DNA of 64,000 nt from Spirochaetota bacterium (GTDB lineage: Bacteria > Spirochaetota > Spirochaetia > Treponematales > UBA12059): assembly GCA_029547205.1 (NCBI GenBank), contig JAKPPT010000112.1:1-64000 (forward strand), written 5' to 3'. Shown here piece by piece: positions 56,106 to 63,913 of this stretch. The position numbers were made by a program, and so were the translations under genes. Under the pieces are notes generated by a model. It did no database searches and was not told where the DNA came from. It saw nothing but the letters and a program-made list of their open reading frames with translations. Every line of letters starts with the position of its first letter. The first letter of the stretch is position 1.

Positions 56106-57377
56106 CTAAAAAGGAAGTGTAGGTTGCTCTGGTTCTGTTGTACCCATAGATTTTTGTAATTTTTTCACTATCTGTTCGCGGTTATCAAGAAGTGATGAAA
56201 CGCTGCGGTTGTCATGGACGCTGGAGATAATCTGAGCAAAAAGACTTGTTATGTCAGCTTCGATATACCAGGATTTTTCAAGAAGTTTGCCATGATGAAT
56301 TGCGTTCGTGCCAATAATTTTATAAAAGTAACCTTCCTGGTAAGCTTTGTCAAAATCTTCAATTGCGGTGGATGAAAACAGTGGCAACGATACAGCACAG
56401 ATTATTTTTGCAACACCAAGCTCTCTTAAATATTTCATAGCTTTAAGTATGGTCCCTCCTGTGCCGAGCATATCATCTGCCATGAATACTGTTTTTCCTC
56501 TAACATCTCCGAGGAGCTTCATCTCTGTAATATTCGATTCGCTTGCGCTTTTCCCTACACGTGAATAATCCCGCTCTTTGTAAAGGAGTGCAAGCGGTTT
56601 CTGCAGTGTGCTTGCATAAAATTTATTACGATCCACTGCTCCAGTGTCTGGGGCAACAACAACAATATCTTCATGCCGTAAGTCAACGATACTGTTAAGT
56701 GTTTCAATTATCTGGAATGAAGCATGAAGGTTTTCGAGTCTGAGCTTGTTAAAGCAGTTTTCAATTTCACGGGAATGAATATCGAGCGTAATTATTCTTG
56801 CAACACCAAAAAACTCGACAATTTGCCCAAAACGGGCTGCGGTAAGACCTTCCCGACCTTTCTTTTTATGTTGACGAGAGTATGGATATGTTGGAAGTAC
56901 GAGACTTATTCTTCCAGCTCCTGATTGCACCGCTGCATCGATTGCGGTAAAGAGGCAGAATATATGATCATTGATAGTGAGTTTTTGCAGATCTTTTCCA
57001 TCATTAAAGCGAACTGGCTGATGGTTTTCAATATCTTGAAAAATATAGATATCCTTACCGCGAATTGAATCGAGAATTTCTGCTTTGATTTCACCATTGG
57101 CAAAATATGAAAAACGTGTATGAACTTTTAGTTTTTGCGGTTTATATTTGTGTATATCTTGAGAAACATAGAGTTGTCTCGCTTCGAGGTCATTGTGGAG
57201 ATTGAGTGTCTCAAATGCTTTTTCGCGAGTCATGTTGTATCGGTCGATGAGCATTTGTACTTTTTTGTTAAACCGTTTTCGGTAAATGCCATTGAGACGG
57301 TGTAAAACCAGATCGGCAAAATGTTCTCCGCCGGGACAAGCGATAATACCAAGTGCTGATGGATCTGAGTAATTCAT
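56106..57377 (-). CDS. prs: Ribose-phosphate pyrophosphokinase, extended form
   Basis: This 423-residue enzyme, about 100 longer than the usual ~315, makes PRPP from ribose-5-phosphate and ATP. After 'GGEHFADLVLHRLNGIYRK' there is an insertion of roughly 60 residues (about 33-90) before the normal 'FANGEIKAEI' strand. The catalytic region 'ITLDIHSREIENCF', the flexible loop, and the PRPP loop 'VFMADDMLGTGGTILKA' are conserved. Some treponemes carry similarly long forms. It supplies PRPP to PurF and PurD pathways encoded here. AAGG lies before the ATG. Confidence 0.92.
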   Translation of the reverse strand: MNYSDPSALGIIACPGGEHFADLVLHRLNGIYRKRFNKKVQMLIDRYNMTREKAFETLNLHNDLEARQLYVSQDIHKYKPQKLKVHTRFSYFANGEIKAEILDSIRGKDIYIFQDIENHQPVRFNDGKDLQKLTINDHIFCLFTAIDAAVQSGAGRISLVLPTYPYSRQHKKKGREGLTAARFGQIVEFFGVARIITLDIHSREIENCFNKLRLENLHASFQIIETLNSIVDLRHEDIVVVAPDTGAVDRNKFYASTLQKPLALLYKERDYSRVGKSASESNITEMKLLGDVRGKTVFMADDMLGTGGTILKAMKYLRELGVAKIICAVSLPLFSSTAIEDFDKAYQEGYFYKIIGTNAIHHGKLLEKSWYIEADITSLFAQIISSVHDNRSVSSLLDNREQIVKKLQKSMGTTEPEQPTLPF

Positions 57378-57594
57378 ATAATACCTTATCGGGAAAAAAT
57401 CTATCAGTATACTAATCGGTTATATAAAACATTTCAAGATGGTGTAAATTAGTTTTAAAATATAAAACTGATAACGAATCGAACACTAGTCGTACACAAT
57501 AAAAATGAACGATGAGTTATATGGAACAATGGTGCTCAACACAGTGTTTTAGCTAAAATATGCATTACATATTTAATGTTTTGCAATTTTCCTG

Positions 57595-57600
57595 TATAAT
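57595..57600 (+). promoter_or_regulatory. -10 box of the glycerol-3-phosphate oxidation operon
   Basis: TATAAT (preceded by TG) lies 30 bases before the ATG at 57631; GGAGG is at 57614-57618. No convincing -35 was found. The rest of the 253-base divergent region (57378-57594) is AT-rich with no feature I can support. Confidence 0.4.
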
Positions 57601-57630
57601 TATGCATGAGTATGGAGGATAACATTCCAG

Positions 57631-59058
57631 ATGGAAAAATTTGATGTCTGTATTATTGGTGCAGGGGTGTGCGGTGCAAATATAGCACGAAAACTTTCTG
57701 CGTATGAAGTGAGTGTAGCTGTTTTGGAAAAGGAAGCCGATGTTTCGTTTGGTGTTTCCAAAGCAAATTCAGGAATCGTTCATGGTGGTTTTCACCATAA
57801 CAAAAAGTACCTGAAAGCAAGATTGGAAATTCAGGGTGCGCTCATGTTTGACAGGCTCAAACAGGAGTTAGATTTTCCGTTTAAACGCTGCGGTATTATT
57901 GTTGCAGCACTGCACGAAGATGAAATGCGTGCAATAGAACAGCTCTACCTGCAGGGTATCGAAAACAATGTCATCGGTATTGAGATGTGTTCTAAAGAAC
58001 GCATACTTGAACTGGAACCAAAACTCAATCCTGATGTGCTTGGCGGATTATGGGTGCCGGGTGGTGGTATTGTCGAACCGTATCGATTTGTCTTTTCATT
58101 GATTGAAAACGCACAGAAAAATGGTGTTGTGATAAAAACTAACTATGAAGTAATAAAAAGTGAACGCAAAGGTGATGAGTGGATACTGCATTCCCGTGAT
58201 GGACGCATGGTTTCTGCAAAGTATGTAGTTAATGCCGCTGGTCTCTATGCTGATGAAGTTTCCAATGTTATGGGTGCTGAACAGTTTTCCATAAAACCCC
58301 GAAAGGGTGAGTATTATCTCTTAGACCGGCTGGCAAAATGCCGTCCAACCCGTGTAATATTTCCAGTTCCTACGAGTGTTTCAAAAGGTATGCTGGTTAT
58401 TCCAACAGTGGAAGGGACTGTCCTTATAGGTCCTACAGCAGAGAGTGTGGAAGATAAACGAGATTTGGGAACAACACGAGAAAATTTGGAAAAAATACTG
58501 AGTTCTGCTAAGCTCATGGTGCCTTCGGTATCAGAAGCTGATGTAATCACCAGTTTTGCTGGGCTCAGGCCAGTACATGATGAAGATTTTTATATTGATA
58601 TCAGCAAGAAAGTTCCTGCTTTTATTCAGGTTGCTGGTATTCAATCTCCTGGTTTAACAGCAAGTCCAGCAATTGGAGAGTACGTAAAAGAGCTTCTAAA
58701 AAAAGCTGGGCTTAAACTTGTAGAGAAAGTTGATTTCGATCCCTTTATTGAAAAACGCCCTCATGTTAAAGATTTGAGTGTCTTTGAAACCGATGAGCTC
58801 GTACAAAAAGATGCTGCGTATGCAAACATGATCTGCCGGTGCGAGAAAGTTTCAGAAGCGGAAATTGTGGCAGCAATTCGTGCTGGGCATACAACACTTG
58901 ATGGCATAAAGTATTTTACCCGTGCTCAGATGGGACGCTGTCAGGGTGGTTTTTGTACGTATAAAATAATCAAGATTATCATGCGAGAAACAGGCATGAG
59001 CTGGGAAGAAATCACAAAAAACAGTAAAGAGAGTGCTATATTGAGGGACACACTATGA
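57631..59058 (+). CDS. FAD-dependent glycerol-3-phosphate dehydrogenase-like protein (GlpA type)
   Basis: This 475-residue protein has an N-terminal FAD-binding DAO fold with 'DVCIIGAGVCGANIARKL' and 'KANSGIVHGGFHHNKKYLKARL', and 'SFAGLRPVHDEDFYID' late in the domain (ends ~375). The C-terminal part (about 398-450) is a BFD-like 2Fe-2S domain with cysteines in 'CRCEKVSEAEI' and 'GRCQGGFCTYK'. It most likely oxidises glycerol-3-phosphate to dihydroxyacetone phosphate with the next two proteins, as in the clostridial GlpA-type operon; L-2-hydroxyglutarate-type substrates are an alternative. It overlaps the next gene by four bases. Confidence 0.88.
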   Translation: MEKFDVCIIGAGVCGANIARKLSAYEVSVAVLEKEADVSFGVSKANSGIVHGGFHHNKKYLKARLEIQGALMFDRLKQELDFPFKRCGIIVAALHEDEMRAIEQLYLQGIENNVIGIEMCSKERILELEPKLNPDVLGGLWVPGGGIVEPYRFVFSLIENAQKNGVVIKTNYEVIKSERKGDEWILHSRDGRMVSAKYVVNAAGLYADEVSNVMGAEQFSIKPRKGEYYLLDRLAKCRPTRVIFPVPTSVSKGMLVIPTVEGTVLIGPTAESVEDKRDLGTTRENLEKILSSAKLMVPSVSEADVITSFAGLRPVHDEDFYIDISKKVPAFIQVAGIQSPGLTASPAIGEYVKELLKKAGLKLVEKVDFDPFIEKRPHVKDLSVFETDELVQKDAAYANMICRCEKVSEAEIVAAIRAGHTTLDGIKYFTRAQMGRCQGGFCTYKIIKIIMRETGMSWEEITKNSKESAILRDTL

Positions 59059-60311
59059 AAGAATTACAGTATGAAGGTGTAGTAATAGGCGGCGGTGCTG
59101 CTGGAATGGCAGCTGCATTGGAACTCATTAAAAATGGGGTTTCCTGTGCCATTATTGAACGAGAACCCCATCTCGGAGGAATTTTAACACAGTGCATTCA
59201 CAATGGCTTTGGCCTCATTGAATTCAATGAAGAGCTTTCAGGGCCGGAGTTTGCAGAAAAATTTGAAGACCAGGTAAAAGCACAGAACATTACCTATTTT
59301 CTTTCGACAACCGTTATGGAAATTCAAAATGCAGAGGGAAAGAAAATACTGTACTGTTATTCATCAGAATGGGGAATTCTAAAAATTACCTGTGATGTTC
59401 TCATTCTCGCGATGGGGTGTCGCGAACGCAATAGAGGGAATATCAGAATACCCGGGGACAGACCCGCTGGAGTATACACAGCAGGATTAGCACAGCGCCT
59501 CGTTAATATAGAAGGTTATATACCCGGAAAAGATATTGTGATTATCGGCTCAGGCGATATTGGTTTGATTATGGCTCGGCGCATGAGCTGGGTGGGCTGC
59601 AAGGTTCATGCTGTTGTAGAGATTCTTCCCTATCCCTCTGGCATAACACGCAACATTGTGCAGTGTCTCCATGATTTTAATATACCGCTCTATCTCTCAC
59701 ATCTTACTACAAGAATAATTGGTAAAGACCGTGTAGAGGCTGTGGAGATAACACCACTGGAAAATGGTGCTCTAATTACTGAAAAGGCTTTTACCATTCC
59801 CTGCGATACGGTGCTGCTTTCTGTTGGTTTAGTTCCAGAGAATGAGCTTTCAAAAATGGCAGGGGTTGAACTTCATCCCATGACCAATGGTCCTGTCGTT
59901 AATTCTATGCTGATGACTTCAGTGCCTGGTGTCTTTGCGTGCGGTAATGTGCTCCATGTGCATGACCTTGTCGATTATGTTGTAGAAGAGAGCAGACGTG
60001 CAGGAGCAAATGCTGCTCAGTGGATAAAAGGTAGAAAACCTGGACATGAGGTGAGAGTAAAAGCAGGACCGAACATTCGGTATACGGCGCCAATGAAAGT
60101 AGATGCTGCTGCTAATAATAAATTGTACATGCGGCCGCTCATTGTCAAAAACAGTGCAGTGCTTGAAGTAAAGATAAATAACCAGGTAGTAAAAACAGTA
60201 AAAAAGAATCATGTTCAGCCTTCTGAAATGATTATGCTCGATTTGACCCCAGCAGACCTGGAAGCAGCGTTGCACGCTCCAGATCCAGTTGTTGAGATTG
60301 CTTTACAGTAA
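59055..60311 (+). CDS. FAD/NAD(P)-binding oxidoreductase partner of GlpA-type enzyme
   Basis: This 418-residue protein has an N-terminal FAD motif 'GVVIGGGAAGMAAALELI', then 'HLGGILTQCIHNGFGLIEF', and a second nucleotide-binding motif 'DIVIIGSGDIGLIMARRM' near 157-174, so it belongs to the pyridine-nucleotide disulphide oxidoreductase fold. The 'VPGVFACGNVLHVHDLVDYV' segment near the end closes the FAD site. It probably passes electrons from the GlpA-type subunit to NAD or a carrier. Overlap with the previous gene (ATGA) and a 12-base gap to the DUF1667 gene mark one operon. Confidence 0.9.
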   Translation: MKELQYEGVVIGGGAAGMAAALELIKNGVSCAIIEREPHLGGILTQCIHNGFGLIEFNEELSGPEFAEKFEDQVKAQNITYFLSTTVMEIQNAEGKKILYCYSSEWGILKITCDVLILAMGCRERNRGNIRIPGDRPAGVYTAGLAQRLVNIEGYIPGKDIVIIGSGDIGLIMARRMSWVGCKVHAVVEILPYPSGITRNIVQCLHDFNIPLYLSHLTTRIIGKDRVEAVEITPLENGALITEKAFTIPCDTVLLSVGLVPENELSKMAGVELHPMTNGPVVNSMLMTSVPGVFACGNVLHVHDLVDYVVEESRRAGANAAQWIKGRKPGHEVRVKAGPNIRYTAPMKVDAAANNKLYMRPLIVKNSAVLEVKINNQVVKTVKKNHVQPSEMIMLDLTPADLEAALHAPDPVVEIALQ

Positions 60312-60323
60312 GGAGAAAACATT

Positions 60324-60710
60324 ATGGAATTAATTTGTATTACCTGTCCAATTGGCTGTCATCTTACTGTTGAAAAGCTTGCTGATAATAAGCTTGCTGT
60401 GAGTGGTAACCGGTGCCCTCGCGGTGAAAAATATGCATATGAAGAGCTTTTAGAGCCTAAAAGAGTTGTTTGTACCACGGTGCGAATTGCAAAGGCTGAT
60501 GTTGATCCTTCATTTGCAGGTATTGCCCGTCTTCCTGTCCGTACCGATAAGGCTTTCCCAAAGGAACGCATTCAAGATTTATTGAAACACTTGCACAGCA
60601 TGGAAGTAAAGCTTCCTGTCAAACGAGGTACCGTTGTTGTAGAGAATGCAATGGGGACAGGCATCAATGTAATAGCGACGCGCACCATACACAAGAAACA
60701 GCAGGCATAA
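60324..60710 (+). CDS. DUF1667 cysteine-cluster protein
   Basis: This 128-residue protein has 'CITCPIGCHLTVEKL' near the N-terminus and 'GNRCPRGEKYAYEEL', giving four conserved cysteines suited to an iron-sulfur or zinc site. DUF1667 proteins are regularly encoded after GlpA-type and oxidoreductase genes and are thought to be the third subunit of a glycerol-3-phosphate dehydrogenase complex; that role is from gene context. AGGAG precedes the ATG. A terminator follows after about 65 bases. Confidence 0.9.
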   Translation: MELICITCPIGCHLTVEKLADNKLAVSGNRCPRGEKYAYEELLEPKRVVCTTVRIAKADVDPSFAGIARLPVRTDKAFPKERIQDLLKHLHSMEVKLPVKRGTVVVENAMGTGINVIATRTIHKKQQA

Positions 60711-60777
60711 AACCAGACATGGTTCTATATGGGAAACCACACGCTGTTTGATAAATGTGGTAAGAGTATACAATAAC

Positions 60778-60812
60778 AAGGGCTGCCCTGAAGTTGGCAG
60801 CCCTTACTTTTT
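60778..60812 (+). terminator. Rho-independent terminator of the glycerol-3-phosphate operon
   Basis: AAGGGCTGCC (60778-60787) pairs with GGCAGCCCTT (60796-60805) around an 8-base loop and is followed by ACTTTTT. It lies before the convergent hsp20 gene's end. Confidence 0.88.
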
Positions 60813-60842
60813 AATTAAGCACTAGTATTGCCAGGTATCCGT

Positions 60843-61376
60843 TTACTGAAATGAAGGATTATCGTTGTCTTCTTCTCTAATAATGGAAATCTTAATGCCT
60901 TCCTGCTGCTCCGGCTGTTCTTTTGGTGGCACTGTAACACGGAGAATACCGTTTTTAAATACAGCTTTTACAGCCTGCTGATCAAACTTGTCTGTCGGAA
61001 CATAGTATTTTTGTTTTTCTATGTCTTTAAGTTTTAGCCGTCGTTTGAAATAGCGGATATCCTGATTTTCTGTAGCTGTAGGAGCGATTCGTGCTGAAAA
61101 GTTCATATAATCTCCGGTAAAGCTCAGATCGATATCCTTTTCATCAAAGCCAGCAAGTGCGAACTCAAAAACCAGTTCACGGTTAGCAGTAAGATAAATG
61201 TTCATTGGTGGGTACGAATAGCTAGGATACCAATCGATGTTCTCATGTTCTTCATTCCATGAGAAAAATGGGTTTCCCTGTCCAAACGTCTGCTGAGCCT
61301 GCTCTGAAAATTTTTTTGCAGTCTCAAAGATTTCGTCCAGCATGGACCCAATGTCAAAATACATCCTGTTTTTCAT
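60843..61376 (-). CDS. Small heat-shock protein (Hsp20/alpha-crystallin)
   Basis: This 177-residue chaperone has the alpha-crystallin domain at about residues 60-160: 'NRELVFEFALAGFDEKDIDLSF', then 'AVKAVFKNGILRVTVPPKE' with the A-x-x-x-n-GvL motif as GILRV. A short flexible N-terminus and a tail with 'GIKISIIRE' (an I-x-I-like oligomer anchor) flank it. The ATG at 61376 follows AAGGAGGAT; a longer frame exists but lacks such a site. The leader folds into three hairpins that cover the ribosome site and start codon, suggesting thermal control of translation. Confidence 0.93.
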   Translation of the reverse strand: MKNRMYFDIGSMLDEIFETAKKFSEQAQQTFGQGNPFFSWNEEHENIDWYPSYSYPPMNIYLTANRELVFEFALAGFDEKDIDLSFTGDYMNFSARIAPTATENQDIRYFKRRLKLKDIEKQKYYVPTDKFDQQAVKAVFKNGILRVTVPPKEQPEQQEGIKISIIREEDNDNPSFQ

Positions 61377-61446
61377 GATGATCCTCCTTATAGGCATCAT
61401 AAATGTGCCCTCCTCAACAGGCAGGGCAGTACAGATATGCTGTACT
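61375..61446 (-). promoter_or_regulatory. hsp20 leader with RNA-thermometer-like hairpins
   Basis: On the minus strand the ~70-base leader contains three consecutive hairpins. The first is AGTACAG/CTGTACT (61446-61428). The second is GCCCT-CCT with AGG-AGGGC, one bulge (61427-61407). The third has arms ATGATG (61400-61395) and CATCAT (61380-61375); its second arm includes the AT of the start codon, and its loop holds AAGGAGG with an inner CCT able to pair with AGG. Warming would free the ribosome site. Such leaders are common on bacterial small heat-shock genes. Confidence 0.55.
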
Positions 61447-61452
61447 AGAATA

Positions 61453-61481
61453 AATATACTATAAATCTATCTGTGTGGCAA
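61453..61481 (-). promoter_or_regulatory. hsp20 promoter
   Basis: On the minus strand, TTGCCA (61481-61476) and TATATT (61458-61453) are 17 bases apart, each 5 of 6 to consensus. It overlaps the end of the upstream TPR gene, and transcription would begin near 61446, right at the first leader hairpin. Confidence 0.6.
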
Positions 61482-61977
61482 TTTTTTGGGCAAGTTCGGT
61501 TAGTCCGAGTGTCTCATACGTGTCTCGTAAATTGATGAGTGCATCTTGATATGTAGGATTATAGGCTATTGCTTGTTCAAAAAAGTGTCTGGCTTCTTCA
61601 TAGTTTCCTTGAACAAAATTGAGTACTCCAAAATTGTTGAGTGCTTCTGGAAATGCTGGGTTTATTAGTAACGATTGGCTGTAATAGCGCTCAGCCTCTT
61701 CATAACAATGGAGACCATACCATGCAAGACCCATATTGTTATAGAGTTCGGCGGTTTTCTCGCCAAGTGTTTCAGCCCTGGTAAAAGCTTCCACTGCCTG
61801 TTCTGGCTTGTTGAGTGCAAGGTATTCAATACCAAGATTGTACCAAAGCACACTCGCATCTGGTTCGAGGTCACAGGCAGCTTTGAATAGTGTTACAGCT
61901 TCCTCATGATTTCCATGCGTGGAAGCCGCAAGCGCTTCGAGCGAATACTGTTCTGCTGTTTTACCCCTGGATGACAT
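61459..61977 (-). CDS. TPR-repeat protein
   Basis: This 172-residue protein is made of about four to five TPR units, for example 'ALNKPEQAVEAFTRAETLG' and 'QGNYEEARHFFEQAIAYNP'. The start at 61977 overlaps the last 17 bases of the preceding membrane protein gene. A longer frame to 62034 would add a hydrophobic leader with a cysteine, but that stretch is the shadow of the neighbour's membrane helix and is not preferred. It is probably cytoplasmic and co-expressed with the three genes upstream. Partners are unknown. Confidence 0.8.
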   Translation of the reverse strand: MSSRGKTAEQYSLEALAASTHGNHEEAVTLFKAACDLEPDASVLWYNLGIEYLALNKPEQAVEAFTRAETLGEKTAELYNNMGLAWYGLHCYEEAERYYSQSLLINPAFPEALNNFGVLNFVQGNYEEARHFFEQAIAYNPTYQDALINLRDTYETLGLTELAQKIATQIDL

Positions 61978-62506
61978 TGGGGCTAACTCCCAGTGCAGGC
62001 ATGAGGAAAATACTTGCAAGAATAATAAGAGCAACCGGCAGCACTATGAGCAGTAATACATCTAAAATGAGTTTTCCGCTCTTTACTGCACTAATCCCAT
62101 TTCCGAGGAGTACAATGAGCATTGCAGCAACGCAGTTTACTGGATCAAATGAGAAAAATTGTACAGCATGTGTAAGATTGTACAGCCACTGCATAAATCC
62201 TATGGTGGTAAAACTCATTGAAAACAGTAAAAAACTCATAATGTAGCTGATAAAAACAGGGGTCAGTCTCACATCGGAACCAAAGAAGATACGGAGAAAG
62301 TGGAGCGCATAGAAGTAAACAAGAATCATTGGCGTGGTACCCCATGTTCCGAGCTTTTCTGATAAAAAGGTGAGCGGTGCTGTAATGTCAAACATTGAGA
62401 GAATGGGTGGTATGAGCAGCAAATAAGCGATAAGACCAAGAATGTCAAAAAGTTTCATACGTACCGAAGGCTTTTGGTTTTGGTTTTCTTTTGCATTGTC
62501 AGCCAT
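61961..62506 (-). CDS. Polytopic membrane protein of unknown function
   Basis: This 181-residue protein has a short charged N-terminus (MADNAKENQNQKPSVRMKL) and about five membrane helices, the last near 145-170. No motif was recognised. AAGGAG lies upstream of the ATG. It is 21 bases after the glycerophosphodiesterase gene and overlaps the TPR gene, so the three belong to one operon. Confidence 0.75.
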   Translation of the reverse strand: MADNAKENQNQKPSVRMKLFDILGLIAYLLLIPPILSMFDITAPLTFLSEKLGTWGTTPMILVYFYALHFLRIFFGSDVRLTPVFISYIMSFLLFSMSFTTIGFMQWLYNLTHAVQFFSFDPVNCVAAMLIVLLGNGISAVKSGKLILDVLLLIVLPVALIILASIFLMPALGVSPNVIQG

Positions 62507-62527
62507 GGAGAACTCCTTATAATTATA

Positions 62528-63298
62528 TTATGCTTTTAGAGCTTGCAGGATGATATCTGGTTTATTGGTAATGACACCTGCGCAGCCTTGAGCAATCAAG
62601 CTCTGTGCTCGTTCTGGATCATCAACAGTCCAGGGAACGACAGGATAGCCACGTACCGTATCAAAAAACTGAGTAACCAGAGAGACATTAACGTGTTCAG
62701 GTTTTAGGTAGTCACAACCGGCTATGTATCTGCCTGCACCAGATCGCAAGTACCAGGGAAGTTCTTTGCTTTTGCAATAAATTACAGCAGTTGCATAGTG
62801 TGGCGCAAATCCCTTAAACCGTTTGAGTGCTATTGGGTTAAAAGAAGAGATTGTTGCGTTTTCTGGAGGAATGTTCATTGCGGTAAGCAGTTCTGCGAGA
62901 ACCTGTTCTGCACCCCTGTCTTCTGTCGTACGCGCTTTAATTTCAATATCGTAATACAGAGTAGTGCCAAATTCTTCAAAGAGCTCGGCAAGCAGTATAG
63001 GCCGCTCATGTGAAAATTGAGACCCTTTCCATGATCCGATATCGAGCGTTTTTAGTACACTCCAGGGAGTATCAATAATAGAGTGGTTTGTACCAGGGCA
63101 CAGTCGCTCCGTGGTGTCATCATGGAACACGACAAGTTCTCCGGATGCACAACGGTGAATATCGAGTTCAATACCTGGTGCGCCAAGGTCTCGTGCCAGT
63201 TTGAACGATGCCAACGTGTTTTCGGGAGCGTATGCGGAAGCGCCTCTATGAGCAAAAACTAATGGACGAGGATGTCCTTGAAGTAAAGCAGTTTTCAT
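62528..63298 (-). CDS. Glycerophosphodiester phosphodiesterase (UgpQ-like, cytoplasmic)
   Basis: This 256-residue GDPD-family enzyme has catalytic residues in 'VFAHRGASAYAPENTLASF' (His-Arg, Glu) and 'GIELDIHRCASGELVVFHDD' (Glu, Asp, second His). The C-terminal 'VVPWTVDDPERAQSLIAQG' and 'GVITNKPDIIL' complete the barrel. With no signal peptide it should hydrolyse imported or internal glycerophosphodiesters to glycerol-3-phosphate plus alcohol. That product could be used by the GlpA-type enzymes 2-5 kb away. It begins nine bases after the preceding gene. Confidence 0.93.
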   Translation of the reverse strand: MKTALLQGHPRPLVFAHRGASAYAPENTLASFKLARDLGAPGIELDIHRCASGELVVFHDDTTERLCPGTNHSIIDTPWSVLKTLDIGSWKGSQFSHERPILLAELFEEFGTTLYYDIEIKARTTEDRGAEQVLAELLTAMNIPPENATISSFNPIALKRFKGFAPHYATAVIYCKSKELPWYLRSGAGRYIAGCDYLKPEHVNVSLVTQFFDTVRGYPVVPWTVDDPERAQSLIAQGCAGVITNKPDIILQALKA

Positions 63299-63307
63299 AA
63301 GAGTCCC

Positions 63308-63778
63308 TCATTCACTTTTATCTTGATTGGCAAGTTTTTCTTTGAGTTTTTTAAGCTCTTCATCCGCGTTCATTGTATTGATAGAGCTATTTAGTTCTTT
63401 TTCTTTGAGGAGATCATCAGCAGATTTTCCAAGCGTCATTTCCATTTCTGCAAGTAAGAGATCGGGGTCTACGGAACGCTCGCGTGCTTTGAGGAGAGGG
63501 AGCTGTTGTTTCATGATATCAATTTTATGTGTTAGATCCGCTATTTCTTGCTCGAGCTGTGCTTGCTTTGCAGTGAGTTCCTGCAGTTTTTTCTGGGCAG
63601 CCTCAACAAGATCTGCTCTACCTTGAGTTTGTGCGAGCTGTTGTTTTTGGGACCATGCAGCAATTTCGGATAAAACTGCTTCTCGTTCTTTTTCTGTGAG
63701 CTTCTTGCTCGTTGCATATTCCAGAATGTATGCATGAGCATCTTCTGGTGTCAGTCCCTCGAGATTGGTTTCTTCCAT
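63308..63778 (-). CDS. Small coiled-coil protein of unknown function
   Basis: The 156-residue product begins MEETNLEGLTPEDAHAYILE and is highly charged. A long coiled coil spans about residues 60-100 (heptads of K, L, Q and E) and a helical C-terminus ends KLKEKLANQDKSE. The ATG at 63778 follows GAGGAG; a longer frame upstream lacks one. It heads the operon with the glycerophosphodiesterase, membrane and TPR genes. No family was recognised. Confidence 0.75.
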   Translation of the reverse strand: MEETNLEGLTPEDAHAYILEYATSKKLTEKEREAVLSEIAAWSQKQQLAQTQGRADLVEAAQKKLQELTAKQAQLEQEIADLTHKIDIMKQQLPLLKARERSVDPDLLLAEMEMTLGKSADDLLKEKELNSSINTMNADEELKKLKEKLANQDKSE

Positions 63779-63831
63779 AAAAAATTGTCTCCTCAAATTG
63801 CGGTGTGAATACTGCTTTAGTATACAATACA

Positions 63832-63860
63832 AAGAAGCTCTCCGCAACGGAGAGCTTCTT
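63832..63860 (-). terminator. Strong hairpin terminator of the gene entering from the right
   Basis: A perfect 13-base stem (AAGAAGCTCTCCG / CGGAGAGCTTCTT) has a 3-base loop. Read on the minus strand it lies about 50 bases after the stop of the partial gene at 63914 and runs into a short T-containing tract, so it probably ends that transcript before the 63308-63778 operon begins. Confidence 0.75.
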
Positions 63861-63913
63861 GTACTGTTCTAGTATATAGATATAGTTCTGGTAACGGTAC
63901 GGAATTTGAACGG

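Noticed and set aside
61978-62034. Longer start for the TPR protein giving a hydrophobic leader ending in cysteine
   Set aside because: The hydrophobic stretch is the other-frame shadow of the neighbouring membrane helix, and the residues before the cysteine do not form a proper lipobox.
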